A DNA stretch of 64,000 nt from Ktedonospora formicarum (GTDB lineage: Bacteria > Chloroflexota > Ktedonobacteria > Ktedonobacterales > Ktedonobacteraceae), in the NCBI RefSeq assembly GCF_016587355.1, contig NZ_BNJF01000002.1, positions 496,001 through 560,000 on the forward strand, given 5' to 3'. Below, one piece after another: positions 17,247 to 26,030 of the stretch. Made by a program: the position numbers and the translations under genes. A model generated the notes under the pieces. The model was not told the origin of the DNA. It was given only the letters and a program-made list of their open reading frames with translations, and made no database searches. Numbering within the stretch: position 1 is the stretch's first letter; every line of letters starts with the position of its first letter.

Positions 17247-17325
17247 TGAGACATTATCTCATTGACAAAAGCCAATAATTACTCTATACTCTCCCTTGTA
17301 GAGAGATTAGAGAGATATTGTCTCA
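17247..17325 (+). promoter_or_regulatory. Strong promoter bracketed by two operator-like dyads
   Basis: TTGACA at 17262-17267 and TATACT at 17285-17290 are 17 bases apart. TGAGACATTATCTCA (17247-17261) abuts the -35 box. AGAGATATTGTCTCA (17311-17325) lies about 15 bases after the expected start and matches the complement of the first at 13 of 15 positions. Two copies around a promoter suggest a metal-responsive repressor such as a Zur- or Fur-like protein; the family cannot be told from the site. Confidence 0.65.
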
Positions 17326-17365
17326 TTATTTCATAAAAGCAAGGAAACATTATAAGGAAGAATGT

Positions 17366-18277
17366 ATGGCTAAATTGAAGCGAGTTGGGTTGGTATTATT
17401 GATCCCCTTATGGCTCCTCTGTTTTCTCGGTGCCTGCGCAAACAATGATAGCACCGCAATAGCAGGCAAAATCAATGTCGTGGCCGCTGAGAATTTCTAT
17501 GGCGACGTCGCTAAACAGGTGGGGGGAGAGCATGTCAATGTCACAAGCATCCTTTCCGACCCTGAGGTTGATCCCCATGAATATGAGTCGAATGTAGCCA
17601 ACGGTATGGCTGTTGCTAAAGCGCAGCTTATCATAAAAAACGGTGGGGGCTATGATGAGTGGATGGATAAACTCATAAGCGCTTCTCCAAACGATGATCG
17701 CAGTGTGGTCACAGGCTTCGACATCGCGTCGTCGAAGCTACCCGACAACGAGCATATCTGGTATAGTCCTGAGAATATGCGCGCCGTGGCGAAAGCTATC
17801 GCGGATGCGCTCAAGAAGCAGGACGCAACCCATGCCTCCGACTACGACAATAACCTGAAGACATTTGACAACTCACTTCAACAAATCACGCAGAAGCTCA
17901 ACGAAATTAAGGGGAAATATGCAGGCACACCTGTTGGCCTAACCGAGACCATCTACCTCTATCAAACAGGGCCAATGGGGCTAGATGTCAAGACACCCGA
18001 AGAATTCCAGAAGGCTGTCGCCGAGGGCAACGATCCTCCCGCCTCATCGGTCGCGACCGCCAATAATCAGGTCACGAAGGGGGAGATCAAGGTGCTTATC
18101 TATAACGAGCAGACAGTAACTCCCATTACTACAAAGCTACAGCAGGACGCCCTGGCACACAATATCCCAATTGTGCCAGTCACCGAGACTATGCCAAAGA
18201 ACAAGACCTATCAAGGCTGGATGCTGGATCAGCTCTCAACCCTGACCCAGGCTCTCAAGACAGCCATGGGCAAATAG
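17366..18277 (+). CDS. Metal ABC transporter substrate-binding lipoprotein (ZnuA/TroA family)
   Basis: A 303-residue protein from the ATG at 17366 (AAGGAAG five bases before). The signal peptide ends in lipobox FLGAC, so it is a lipoprotein. Cluster A-1 features include VVAAENFYGDVAKQVGGE, a metal-ligand region DPHEYE and EHIWYSPENM, and a typical linker helix. The family binds Zn2+ or Mn2+ and passes it to a permease. No permease or ATPase gene is next to it, so it is an orphan. The His-rich loop of zinc-specific ZnuA is absent. The operator-flanked promoter suggests control by metal supply. Confidence 0.87.
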   Translation: MAKLKRVGLVLLIPLWLLCFLGACANNDSTAIAGKINVVAAENFYGDVAKQVGGEHVNVTSILSDPEVDPHEYESNVANGMAVAKAQLIIKNGGGYDEWMDKLISASPNDDRSVVTGFDIASSKLPDNEHIWYSPENMRAVAKAIADALKKQDATHASDYDNNLKTFDNSLQQITQKLNEIKGKYAGTPVGLTETIYLYQTGPMGLDVKTPEEFQKAVAEGNDPPASSVATANNQVTKGEIKVLIYNEQTVTPITTKLQQDALAHNIPIVPVTETMPKNKTYQGWMLDQLSTLTQALKTAMGK

Positions 18278-18303
18278 AACCATCCATCTTTCCCATCACC
18301 GCT

Positions 18304-18331
18304 GAAGCGCTCCCAATCTGGGGGCGCTTTC
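18304..18331 (+). terminator. Hairpin terminator after the metal-binding lipoprotein
   Basis: GAAGCGCTCCC and its near complement GGGGGCGCTTTC close a short AATCT loop, followed by CTTCTC. It lies 27 bases after the stop. Confidence 0.7.
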
Positions 18332-18346
18332 TTCTCAATTTGATGC

Positions 18347-18835
18347 CTAAGCCCGATCTATGGCACGCCGATGTTGTAGGCGCTTCTTCCGTGATTTAAT
18401 CTCGCCGCGTGAGACACAGATCGGGCACGCGCACCAGGCACATTGACGCACTCCTGGCTGATAGCGCCAGCCAACCACCCTTGAGACAGTCCTGATCTTA
18501 TGCAGTTCCTTGGCACTAATTGATCGAGGAATAATTATCTCGTACCCTTGTGGGTCCACCTGCTGCATAAGCTGGGAAATAGCTTCAGACACCGTGACAT
18601 ACTGGTGTGGCTGGTTATAGTGCCCAAACCAGACCATCTCGTCATCTGGTACGTGGAAATAGATGCCAATAAAGGTTCGCTGTCCCCAGCGCTTCAGCTC
18701 TCGCATCCATTGATGGGAGACGTAGTAACTCTGTAAAACAGGCAGGCAGTAAACGCCCTGCCTGCTCTGATGAATGCCTGAGCGCAGAATACGCTTCACG
18801 TTCTTCGCTGGTGTCAGGTGGACGAGAACGGGCAT
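18347..18835 (-). CDS. Hypothetical protein, ART-like N-terminus
   Basis: A 162-residue protein that I do not recognise as a named family. It opens with MPVLVHLTPAKNVKRILRSG, which resembles the start of ADP-ribosyltransferase-fold proteins (H-x-T followed by an I-L-x-x-G-I helix, as in RNA 2'-phosphotransferase or DarT-like proteins). It has basic and aromatic segments and a C-terminal cluster CAWCACPICVSRG that may bind zinc. It is transcribed alone, convergent with the lipoprotein gene. The fold link is inferred from one motif only. Confidence 0.55.
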   Translation of the reverse strand: MPVLVHLTPAKNVKRILRSGIHQSRQGVYCLPVLQSYYVSHQWMRELKRWGQRTFIGIYFHVPDDEMVWFGHYNQPHQYVTVSEAISQLMQQVDPQGYEIIIPRSISAKELHKIRTVSRVVGWRYQPGVRQCAWCACPICVSRGEIKSRKKRLQHRRAIDRA

Positions 18836-19255
18836 AGGTAATTCTCAACTTTCCTTACATTCTCTCATATCCTAAAACTATAGACAGCTACCACTATTAT
18901 GGCATCTGTTAAATAGAACCGCCACCCACTCGGGGCGCTTAGACAGCTACCCGGCAATTCAGTTCACCGGGTTGGTAGCGCGCCTCGGCAAGCTGATGAA
19001 CATCGATCTCAGTAGGGGTAGAAGGACACACAAGCTTTACTCATGCTGGTTTCATACGCTCATCTCTGAGATGGTATACTGCTGAAAACAGATGTATTCT
19101 CTCGGAGAAGATATACCAGATCGCGAAAGCAGCCACCCAAAAAGAGAGTCTCCTAATATAACTCATCCACTGAAAACCTGGATACCTTAAGGCGCGCTTC
19201 TATCATCAGAGAAAGAGGAGAATGGGAACAATTAAAAATATGTATTTAAATGTGA
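18836..19255. other. Non-coding stretch before the IS607 element
   Basis: No gene is supported. TAGACAGCTACC occurs twice as a direct repeat (18881-18892 and 18940-18951). Several short dyads are present. The left end of the IS607 element must lie in this stretch or just after it but shows no terminal repeat, as is usual for the family. Confidence 0.5.
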
Positions 19256-19261
19256 TATAAT
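19232..19261 (+). promoter_or_regulatory. tnpA promoter, apparently leaderless
   Basis: TTAAAA (19232-19237), 18 bases, then a perfect TATAAT (19256-19261). The tnpA ATG at 19268 falls on the expected start of transcription and has no ribosome site, so the message is probably leaderless. Confidence 0.55.
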
Positions 19262-19267
19262 GTTATC

Positions 19268-19879
19268 ATGAAGAATACATATTCGCCGAAAGAGTTTGGG
19301 CAACTCATTGGCAGATCGGTAATTACTCTGCAAACATGGGATCGAAAAGGCATCTTACACGCGTATCGATCTCCTACCAATCGGCGCTACTACACTCATG
19401 AACAATACTTACAGTATCGTGGATTGGTAGCAGAAGAGCAGGGATTCACGGTTGTGTACGCAAGAGTCTCAGGCGTTGCTCAAAAGCCTGATCTTGTCAC
19501 TCAAATCAATGCACTTGCAACCTACTGCAAAGAGCACTCCATCACAGTCGATGAGTGGATGTCTGATATTGGCAGTGGGCTCAACTACAAACGCAAACAC
19601 TTCAACCGTCTTATGGAGATGGTGGAGCTAGGACAGGTAAGGCGCATTGTCATTGCTCATCGGGATCGGCTAGTACGTTTTGGGTACGACTACTTTGAAG
19701 CCTTGTGTGAGCGGCACCATACCGAACTTGTGATCATCAATGGCAACAATCTTTCTTCTGAGCAAGAGCTTGTGCGCGACCTGATCACCATCATGACCGT
19801 CTTCTCAGCGAGACTTCATTGGCTTCGATCTTACAAGAAAGCGATACGAGATGCTGCTGTGCACAAAAATCAAGATTGA
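19268..19879 (+). CDS. tnpA: IS607-family serine recombinase TnpA
   Basis: A 203-residue transposase. An N-terminal MerR-like helix-turn-helix (SPKEFGQLIGRSVITLQTWD) binds the ends; the resolvase domain has VYARVSGVAQKPDL, where the serine of YARVS is the nucleophile, and the AHRDRLVRFG motif. Length is normal for IS607 TnpA, with the DNA-binding part at the N-terminus as in this family. Its last 29 bases overlap the start of tnpB. About three quarters of residues match the TnpA part of the fusion at 28525. Confidence 0.93.
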   Translation: MKNTYSPKEFGQLIGRSVITLQTWDRKGILHAYRSPTNRRYYTHEQYLQYRGLVAEEQGFTVVYARVSGVAQKPDLVTQINALATYCKEHSITVDEWMSDIGSGLNYKRKHFNRLMEMVELGQVRRIVIAHRDRLVRFGYDYFEALCERHHTELVIINGNNLSSEQELVRDLITIMTVFSARLHWLRSYKKAIRDAAVHKNQD

Positions 19880-22800
19880 AGTAAGTAAGCAGGACGCCGC
19901 CACGCTTGAGTTCATGCAGGGCAAGTGTCGGGCGCGTGCGCTATGAGAGCGCATCGTAGTATCCCTGGTTCAGCCAGGTAGAACTGAGAAGTAAGTTCTA
20001 GGGTTAACAGCTTACCTTAACACTGAAAAGTGCCAGGGGACCGTAGCATGCTGCTAACGCGGTGGATATCCCAAAGCACTGTAGGATATGTCCCGCAAGA
20101 CCCGTGCGATATGGTAAAAGCTAAACTGCTTGAAGCTCAATCTCCATCGGGGTTCACATTCCCCCACTGGTAGAGTGCTTGAAACCAGTGTCATATGGTG
20201 TAAAGGTCTGAATCCTCGACTTTTACAACTTCTTCCATATGAGCGATGGCGAACGACGCCACCTAAAGAGATGAATGAGCTACCTACGTCGCGCTCGGAC
20301 GTACTACGATGACGAACCATAGGATCATCTAAAGGGGGAGACCCCCATGATGACGGACATCCCATAGTAGTCAGAGGAGGGGAAAGCCCTCTACACGGCA
20401 AAGGGGATGAGGTGATGAGATACTCAGCAAAGTGAGGTACTTGAGATGAGGACAGCCGAAACCGTCCTGAGTATCATTCAAGAACGCGGCAAACGAGGAC
20501 TGCCGTTGGAAGAAGTCTATCGGCAATTGTACAATCCAGACTTGTACCTGCGTGCCTATGCAAAATTGTATGCCAACGATGGAGCAATGACACCAGGAAC
20601 AACAGCGGAGACCGTGGATGCGATGGCGCTCACCAAGATCAAGAAGATCATCGAAGCACTCCGTGAGGAACGGTATCGATGGACACCAGTAAAGCGAGTT
20701 TACATTGCAAAGAAGAATGGCAAACTCCGCCCGCTTGGCCTGCCTTCTTGGTCTGACAAATTGCTGCAAGAGGTGCTCCGGCAAATCTTAGAAGCGTACT
20801 ATGAACCTCAGTTCAATCAGCATTCACATGGTTTCCGACCTGAACGGGGATGTCACAGCGCATTACGTGAGGTGGCAAATGTCTGGTCAGGCACCAAGTG
20901 GTTCCTTGAGGGCGACATATCAGATTGTTTTGGGAGCCTGGACCACGAAATCATGCTCTCCATTCTGGGAGAACGTATTCATGACAATCGGTTCCTACGG
21001 TTGATCCAAAACCTTCTCCAAGCTGGCTATTTGGAAGACTGGACCTACCATACCACCTGGAGCGGGAGCCCACAGGGCGGTGTGATCAGTCCGGTCCTCT
21101 CAAATATCTATTTGGATAAACTGGATAAGTACATTGAAGAGAGGCTCCTTCCAACCTACACCAAAGGTGAGATCAGACGAAGAAATCCCAGATACACTGC
21201 CATCCAGAGGAAAATCGAGAACGCCAAACAAGAGGGTCACATCAGAGAAGTGAAGGTACTGTATCAACAACTCCGACAGGAAGCCTCTAGCGATCCTGAT
21301 GACCCTTCTTACCGGCGGCTTCGGTACGTTCGTTATGCGGACGACTGGCTGATCGGGTTCATTGGCCCGCAATCGGAACTGGAAGAGATTAAACGTCAAA
21401 TTGGGGCGTATCTCCAAGAAACGCTCAAACTCCATCTCTCAGAAGAGAAGACGCTTATCACCCATGCAGCTACCGAAGCGGCCCGTTTTCTGGGGTATGA
21501 ACTGATGAGTCAACATGCGACGGATCAAATTGATGGCAACGGACGGCGGAAGATCAATCGGAACATTGGTCTACGTATCCCGACTGATGTCATTGAAAAG
21601 AAAAGCCGCATATACATGAAAGAAGAAAAGCCGACCTATCGAGCAGAACTGCTTTCAGATGATGACTACAGTATCATCAGTCGATACCAGTCAGAATACC
21701 GGGGAATAGTTCAATATTATATACTTGCCACCAATATTCGACGGCTCAACAAGCTCCACTGGATTATGCGTATGTCGCTGCTGAAAACACTGGCAAACAA
21801 GCATAAAGCCCGCGTAACTGCTATGGTGCGCAAGTATCAAACGCAGACAGAGACTCCATACGGGCAAATGAAATGCTTGGAAGTTAAAGTAGAACGACAG
21901 GGAAAGAAACCATTGATAGCACAATTTGGAGGAATACCACTCCGTAGGAGAAAAGCGACACTCCTCAACGATCAGCTACCGATCTACAAGAAATTTGAGC
22001 GCAATGAACTGATTAAACGGCTTCTCGCAGATACATGCGAACTATGCGGCTCCAAAGAACAAGTAGAGGTTCATCATATCCGTAAACTGGCTGACCTGAA
22101 TGTGAAGGGGAGGAAAGAAAAGCCTCGCTGGATACAGATCATGGCAGCAAGAAGAAGAAAAACGCTGATTACCTGTCGTCGATGCCACGAAAATATCCAC
22201 TACGGAGAACGAAGGCACCGAAACTTGAACATCACTGGCGAGCCGGATGAGTCGAAAGGTTCAAGTCCGGTTCTGAGGGAGACTGAGAGAAAAGGAGCAA
22301 GCAATTGAAACCTCGCTCCCAGTCTACCCTACTCTACAACTGGCAGGTGATGAGGCTTCGCAATGGAGAGAAGTGGAACATCTATGAAGCCAAGAAGAGC
22401 CTGCAAGTGAGCAAAGTGCATGATCCTGAATTAGTTCATGTCTATGGCAAGTTGCTTCAAGAGGTGTACTTTCGCCTTGATGGGGCCATGAAAGCCTTTT
22501 ACCGCAGAGTGAAGGCAGGCGAGACGCCTGGGTTCCCAAGAGTACGCCCACGTCATTGTTTTTTTACACTCTGCTATCCTGCTCTCTACATCAAGGTTGA
22601 GGACAACAAACTTATTTTACCGACAGGTGGCGGCGGCAAACATGGGGCAAAAGTCTATCCCAATATCGTTGCTCACCTTACAGAAACGCCGCCAACCCAC
22701 TACAAAGAGGTTGCTATTAGTCGGGATGCCAGAGGCAACTACTATGCATCCTTTGTGGCCGAGCGTGAAGAAGAGCAGCATGAATATGATGGTGTTGTTG

Positions 22801-23495
22801 CCTTCGACTTGGGAATCAAGACACTGGCAACGGGGATCAATGAGCAAGGCAGGTTGTACCATGTTGGTAGGTACAAAGGGGGGCAATGGTATAACCGCCA
22901 ATTGGATCGTATTCGCTCCAAGCGAGACAAATGCCAGAAAAAGTCACGTCGCTATCGTCATCTTTCTCAGGTGTACAAACGCGTAAGTGAAAAAAAACGT
23001 AACAAGCAGAGGGATAGCCTGCATAAGGCATCCCACCTGATTGCCCACACACTGGTTGAAAGAACTGTGGTGGTCGGAGACCTTTCCCAACGACAGATGG
23101 TCATGAAAGAGCATCTTGAGCATAACAAACAACTCAATCGCATGACATTCAATGATTGGGGCTTGCATCTCTTCATTCAAATGCTCACCTACAAATGCAA
23201 ATTTTACGGGAAAGAGCTTCAATTCGTAGATGAGCGCAATACCTCAAAACAGTGTAGTGGCTGTGGGCATCTGCAGGCTATGCCACTGTGGAAGAGAACA
23301 TATAATTGCGTGGAATGTGGACTCGTGATGAACCGAGATGACAATAGCGCTCGGAACATTCTGACGAGGTTCCTCGCCCGGCTAGGGCCATACACTCTCT
23401 CTGCGGAGTGCGGTGTGCTGCATGAGGATCACAACAGCGTAGAAGTCAAAGAGGCTTCCTGTCCGATGCACATGCAGCAATTAGAACTGTGGTAA
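19851..23495 (+). CDS. tnpB: TnpB, split by a group II intron (exons 19851-19935 and 22333-23495)
   Basis: Exon 1 starts at the ATG at 19851 and encodes MLLCTKIKIEVSKQDAATLE up to KCRA. Exon 2 continues LYNWQVMRLRNGEKW. Joining 19935 to 22333 gives 1248 bases, 415 residues and no stop, and recreates the family motif CRALYNW. TnpB is the RNA-guided nuclease of such elements. RuvC-I (AFDLGIKTL), the zinc ribbon (CSGC/CVEC) and RuvC-III (MNRDDNSARN) are present. The RuvC-II segment reads VVVGDLSQ, with Gly in place of the usual Glu; a Glu in FVDERNTSK may replace it. Without splicing, the start in exon 2 would be a weak TTG inside intron domain VI. Confidence 0.85.
19936..22332 (+). mobile_element. 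Group II intron, complete, inside tnpB
   Basis: The 5' end is GTGCG at 19936 and the 3' end is AC at 22331-22332. EBS1 candidate GCGCTC (20291-20296) sits in a loop closed by TACGTC/GACGTA and pairs with the last six exon bases GGGCGC (19930-19935), with one G-T pair. Domain V is at 22240-22273 (GAGCCGG..CCGGTTC with a GAAA tetraloop). Domain VI pairs AGGGAGACTG (22276-22285) with CAGTCT and CCCT, leaving a bulged A at 22326, the seventh base from the end, as the branch point. Domain IV holds the reverse transcriptase. All parts needed for splicing and retrohoming are present. Confidence 0.9.
20446..22308 (+). CDS. ltrA: Group II intron reverse transcriptase/maturase
   Basis: A 620-residue intron-encoded protein. 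The RT domain has LRPLGLPSWSDKLLQEVL, HGFRPERGCHSAL, SPQGGVISPVLSNIYL and the catalytic YVRYADDW. A maturase (X) domain follows, then an HNH endonuclease motif (CELCGSK..VHHIRKL..CRRCHENIH). The reading frame runs on through domain V and into domain VI of the intron RNA, so the last 25 or so residues (GEPDESKGSSPVL onward) are encoded by ribozyme sequence; a shorter mature protein is not excluded. It assists splicing of the intron from tnpB mRNA and mobility to new sites. Confidence 0.93.
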   Translation: MRTAETVLSIIQERGKRGLPLEEVYRQLYNPDLYLRAYAKLYANDGAMTPGTTAETVDAMALTKIKKIIEALREERYRWTPVKRVYIAKKNGKLRPLGLPSWSDKLLQEVLRQILEAYYEPQFNQHSHGFRPERGCHSALREVANVWSGTKWFLEGDISDCFGSLDHEIMLSILGERIHDNRFLRLIQNLLQAGYLEDWTYHTTWSGSPQGGVISPVLSNIYLDKLDKYIEERLLPTYTKGEIRRRNPRYTAIQRKIENAKQEGHIREVKVLYQQLRQEASSDPDDPSYRRLRYVRYADDWLIGFIGPQSELEEIKRQIGAYLQETLKLHLSEEKTLITHAATEAARFLGYELMSQHATDQIDGNGRRKINRNIGLRIPTDVIEKKSRIYMKEEKPTYRAELLSDDDYSIISRYQSEYRGIVQYYILATNIRRLNKLHWIMRMSLLKTLANKHKARVTAMVRKYQTQTETPYGQMKCLEVKVERQGKKPLIAQFGGIPLRRRKATLLNDQLPIYKKFERNELIKRLLADTCELCGSKEQVEVHHIRKLADLNVKGRKEKPRWIQIMAARRRKTLITCRRCHENIHYGERRHRNLNITGEPDESKGSSPVLRETERKGASN

Positions 23496-23506
23496 CACGT
23501 TTTACC
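23491..23506 (+). promoter_or_regulatory. Palindromic operator candidate before the M20 gene
   Basis: GGTAACACGTTTTACC pairs at 7 of 8 positions around a central CG, like LacI-family operators. It overlaps the tnpB stop and lies 22 bases before the M20 start. A close relative is at 30385-30400 before the SDR gene. Confidence 0.45.
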
Positions 23507-23528
23507 ATGTGTTTTGAAAGGCAGGTAC

Positions 23529-24740
23529 ATGAAAGAGCTACAGGAATCGTCTAAAGAGACTGCAATGGTGCGCGATATCGTACTAGACGGCGTAAAATTG
23601 ACCGAGCAGGCTATGCCGCGCTATCTTGAAGAACTACAGGCGCTCTGTCTACTCGAATCGCCCTCTGACGATCCCGCCGGTCTCAACGCCTCGGCGAAAA
23701 TGCTGGCAACGCTACTCCAGCGCGTTGATATGCAAACAACTATCGTCGAGCATCCACGTGGCAATGCCGTTGTAGGCACACTTATGGGCGACAATCCACA
23801 TGCCCCTACCTGTCTCCTGATTGGGCATCATGACACTGTGCATCCCCTTGGTGCGGCCCAGGAGCGCACGCGCCTCGATGGTGAGCGCTTCTACAGTCCT
23901 GGTACCGTGGATATGAAGGCTGGTCTGTTGCAGGGAATATATGCCTTGGAGGTGCTCAAGAAACAGGGATACCGCGACTTTAACAAAATCCTCTTTCTCT
24001 CTGTGCCTGACGAAGAAATCTCTTCACGCTACCATGTGGGATTGATCAGGCAGATTGCCCAGGAACGCCCCTATGTCTTTGGTCTGGAGGGAGCCAGCAA
24101 AGTCGGCACCGTCGTCATTCGGCGCAAGGGATGCGCTCACTATAGGCTTACAGCTGAGGGCGCGGCAGCACACGCGGGAAGCAGCCCCGAGAGGGGACGC
24201 AACGCTGTGCTAGAACTGGCACACCAGATTGTGCAGGCTCAGAGTTTTATGCACTGGCGTAAGGGCTTTACTATTAACGCTGGTCCCATTCGTGGCGGCT
24301 CCCGTCCCAATGTCGTATCTGACTTTGCCGAGATTGTTTTCGATATTCGCTTTCTCTATCCCCAGGATCGCATTGACGCCATTGAACGCTGGCATGAACT
24401 CTTGCAGAACCAGCTTGTCCGAGATGTCAAACTCACTCTGACTCCCGAACCAGATTCAATGGTGCCTATGGTCGCAACCGATGAGAGCCTGGCCCTAGCA
24501 GAACATGTGCGCTATATCTCCGAGCAGATTCTTCAGACTAACTATGCTCCGGAGACTCGCGGAGGAGCCTCCGACTGCTGCAATATGGCGGCGGCTGGTT
24601 GCCCAAGTATCGATGGTTTAGGCGCGATTGGTGGAGGAGCACACACCTCTAATGAGTATGCGTTGCTTCCTCCCGTACCCGCTCGCGTCGGGCTGATCGC
24701 AGGCTTGATTGTCGCCACTACGATAACCACCGCTATCTAG
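23529..24740 (+). CDS. M20-family metallohydrolase (CPG2/ArgE-like)
   Basis: A 403-residue zinc amidohydrolase from the ATG at 23529, with GGCAGG just before; a TTG at 23514 is an alternative. Metal and catalytic segments are in order: GHHDTVH, GTVDMKAG (bridging Asp), PDEEISS (catalytic Glu), GLEGA, and GGGAHTSNEY near the end. A dimerisation insert starts near AAAHAGSSPERGRNA, with its conserved His. The family removes amino acids or acyl groups from small substrates; the specific one is unknown. It is the first gene after the IS607 element and is followed by a sugar-acid dehydratase, so a catabolic role is likely. The insertion may have replaced its native promoter. Confidence 0.88.
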   Translation: MKELQESSKETAMVRDIVLDGVKLTEQAMPRYLEELQALCLLESPSDDPAGLNASAKMLATLLQRVDMQTTIVEHPRGNAVVGTLMGDNPHAPTCLLIGHHDTVHPLGAAQERTRLDGERFYSPGTVDMKAGLLQGIYALEVLKKQGYRDFNKILFLSVPDEEISSRYHVGLIRQIAQERPYVFGLEGASKVGTVVIRRKGCAHYRLTAEGAAAHAGSSPERGRNAVLELAHQIVQAQSFMHWRKGFTINAGPIRGGSRPNVVSDFAEIVFDIRFLYPQDRIDAIERWHELLQNQLVRDVKLTLTPEPDSMVPMVATDESLALAEHVRYISEQILQTNYAPETRGGASDCCNMAAAGCPSIDGLGAIGGGAHTSNEYALLPPVPARVGLIAGLIVATTITTAI

Positions 24741-24742
24741 AG

Positions 24743-24796
24743 GGTCATGGAGTGTGGGTGGATTTGCTGAGGCAAATCCACCCACACTCCATGACC
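24743..24796. terminator. Long hairpin between M20 and enolase genes
   Basis: Arms of about 25 bases (24743-24767 and 24772-24796) pair perfectly around TGAG. It starts two bases after the M20 stop and ends 62 bases before the next start. No strong U-run follows on the plus strand. Confidence 0.7.
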
Positions 24797-24858
24797 TGCA
24801 AGCCACCGCAGATGACGAGAATTCCCAAAGAGCTACTAACAATAGAAAGAAACTAACT

Positions 24859-26019
24859 ATGAAGATCACTGCCTTTGAATGCTTTAAAGTACCACCACGC
24901 TGGCTATTTCTCAAGATCACAACTGATGAGGGCATCTGTGGCTGGGGTGAGCCAATCGTCGAGGGGCATGCAGGTGCCGTTGAAGTTGCGGTACAGGAGG
25001 CCGCCGAGTACCTGATTGGACAGGATCCAACGCGGATCGAGGATATCTGGCAGACGCTCTACCGCGCCCGCTTCTATCGTGGTGGCCCCGTCTTGATGAG
25101 TGCCATTGCTGGCATCGATCAGGCCCTATGGGACATCAAAGGCAAGGCCCACAATCTTCCCATTTATGAGTTTTTTGGTGGGCGCGTTCGCGAGAAGGTG
25201 CGTGTCTATTCCTGGGTTGGGGGCGATAGCCCCAATGAGGTTGCTTCTGCCGCGCGCCAGCGCATGGAGAGCGGCTTTACCGCCATCAAGATGAATGCTA
25301 CCAGTCAGTCACACTATGTCGACTCATTCGACAAGGTCGAGGAGGTGTTGGCGAGAGTTGGGAGTATACGCGAGGCGTTGGGGTCAGCCTTGGGGTCAGC
25401 CTTCGGAATCGCTATCGATTTCCATGGGCGCGTGCATAAAAGTATGGCAAAGGTGCTGGCACGTGAGCTAGAGCAATTCCATCCCCTCTTCATCGAGGAA
25501 CCCGTGCTCCCCGAGAACAATGAGGCTCTGAAAGAGATTGCTCACTATACCACCATTCCCATCGCAACTGGCGAGCGCCTCTATTCGCGCTGGGACTTCA
25601 AACAATTGCTTCATGATGGCGTCGTCGATATCATCCAGCCAGATCTCTCACACGCAGGTGGCATCTCAGAATGTCGCAAGATCGCTACGATGGCTGAAGC
25701 ATACGATGTCTCTGTGGCCTTCCACTGCCCACTGGGACCAATAGCGCTGGCTTCCTGTCTCCAACTCGATGCCTGCACACACAATGTGCTAATTCAGGAA
25801 CAGAGCTTAAACATCCACTATCATCAGAATGGCGACCTGCTCGACTACCTGCAAGATCCTAACGTCTTCGCCTACCAGGATGGTCATGTCAATGTTCCAA
25901 GCGGGCCTGGACTGGGAATTCAAATCAATGAGGAAGCCGTCAGAGAGGCAGCCAAAATTGGTCATAATTGGCGCAATCCCGTGTGGCGCACGACCGATGG
26001 TACAATCGCCGAGTGGTAG
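24859..26019 (+). CDS. dgoD: Enolase-superfamily sugar-acid dehydratase (D-galactonate dehydratase-like)
   Basis: A 386-residue mandelate-racemase-type enzyme, close to D-galactonate dehydratase, which gives 2-keto-3-deoxy-galactonate. Visible active-site parts are KMNAT at the end of the second barrel strand, AIDFHGRVH (metal Asp and acid/base His), FIEEPV (metal Glu), TGERLYSR (metal Glu) and AFHCPLGP (His). The ATG at 24859 starts at the family-typical MKITAFECF. A 12-base tandem duplication at 25378-25401 inserts four residues (ALGS) before the second metal strand. It follows the M20 gene on the same strand. Confidence 0.87.
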   Translation: MKITAFECFKVPPRWLFLKITTDEGICGWGEPIVEGHAGAVEVAVQEAAEYLIGQDPTRIEDIWQTLYRARFYRGGPVLMSAIAGIDQALWDIKGKAHNLPIYEFFGGRVREKVRVYSWVGGDSPNEVASAARQRMESGFTAIKMNATSQSHYVDSFDKVEEVLARVGSIREALGSALGSAFGIAIDFHGRVHKSMAKVLARELEQFHPLFIEEPVLPENNEALKEIAHYTTIPIATGERLYSRWDFKQLLHDGVVDIIQPDLSHAGGISECRKIATMAEAYDVSVAFHCPLGPIALASCLQLDACTHNVLIQEQSLNIHYHQNGDLLDYLQDPNVFAYQDGHVNVPSGPGLGIQINEEAVREAAKIGHNWRNPVWRTTDGTIAEW

Positions 26020-26030
26020 CATGAGGACGA

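Larger units (their letters stand above)
19232..23492 (+). mobile_element. IS607-family element carrying a group II intron
   Basis: Contains a serine-recombinase tnpA and a tnpB in overlapping frames, the IS607 arrangement, with a group II intron inside tnpB. Ends are approximate: no inverted repeats are expected. The right end probably lies at the GG at 23491-23492 or nearby, because IS607 elements insert at GG and the M20 gene leader with its palindrome starts there. Confidence 0.8.

Noticed and set aside
22305..22332. TTG at 22305 as the true start of tnpB
   Set aside because: It lies in domain VI of the intron; the spliced frame from 19851 gives the family N-terminus and the CRALYNW motif.
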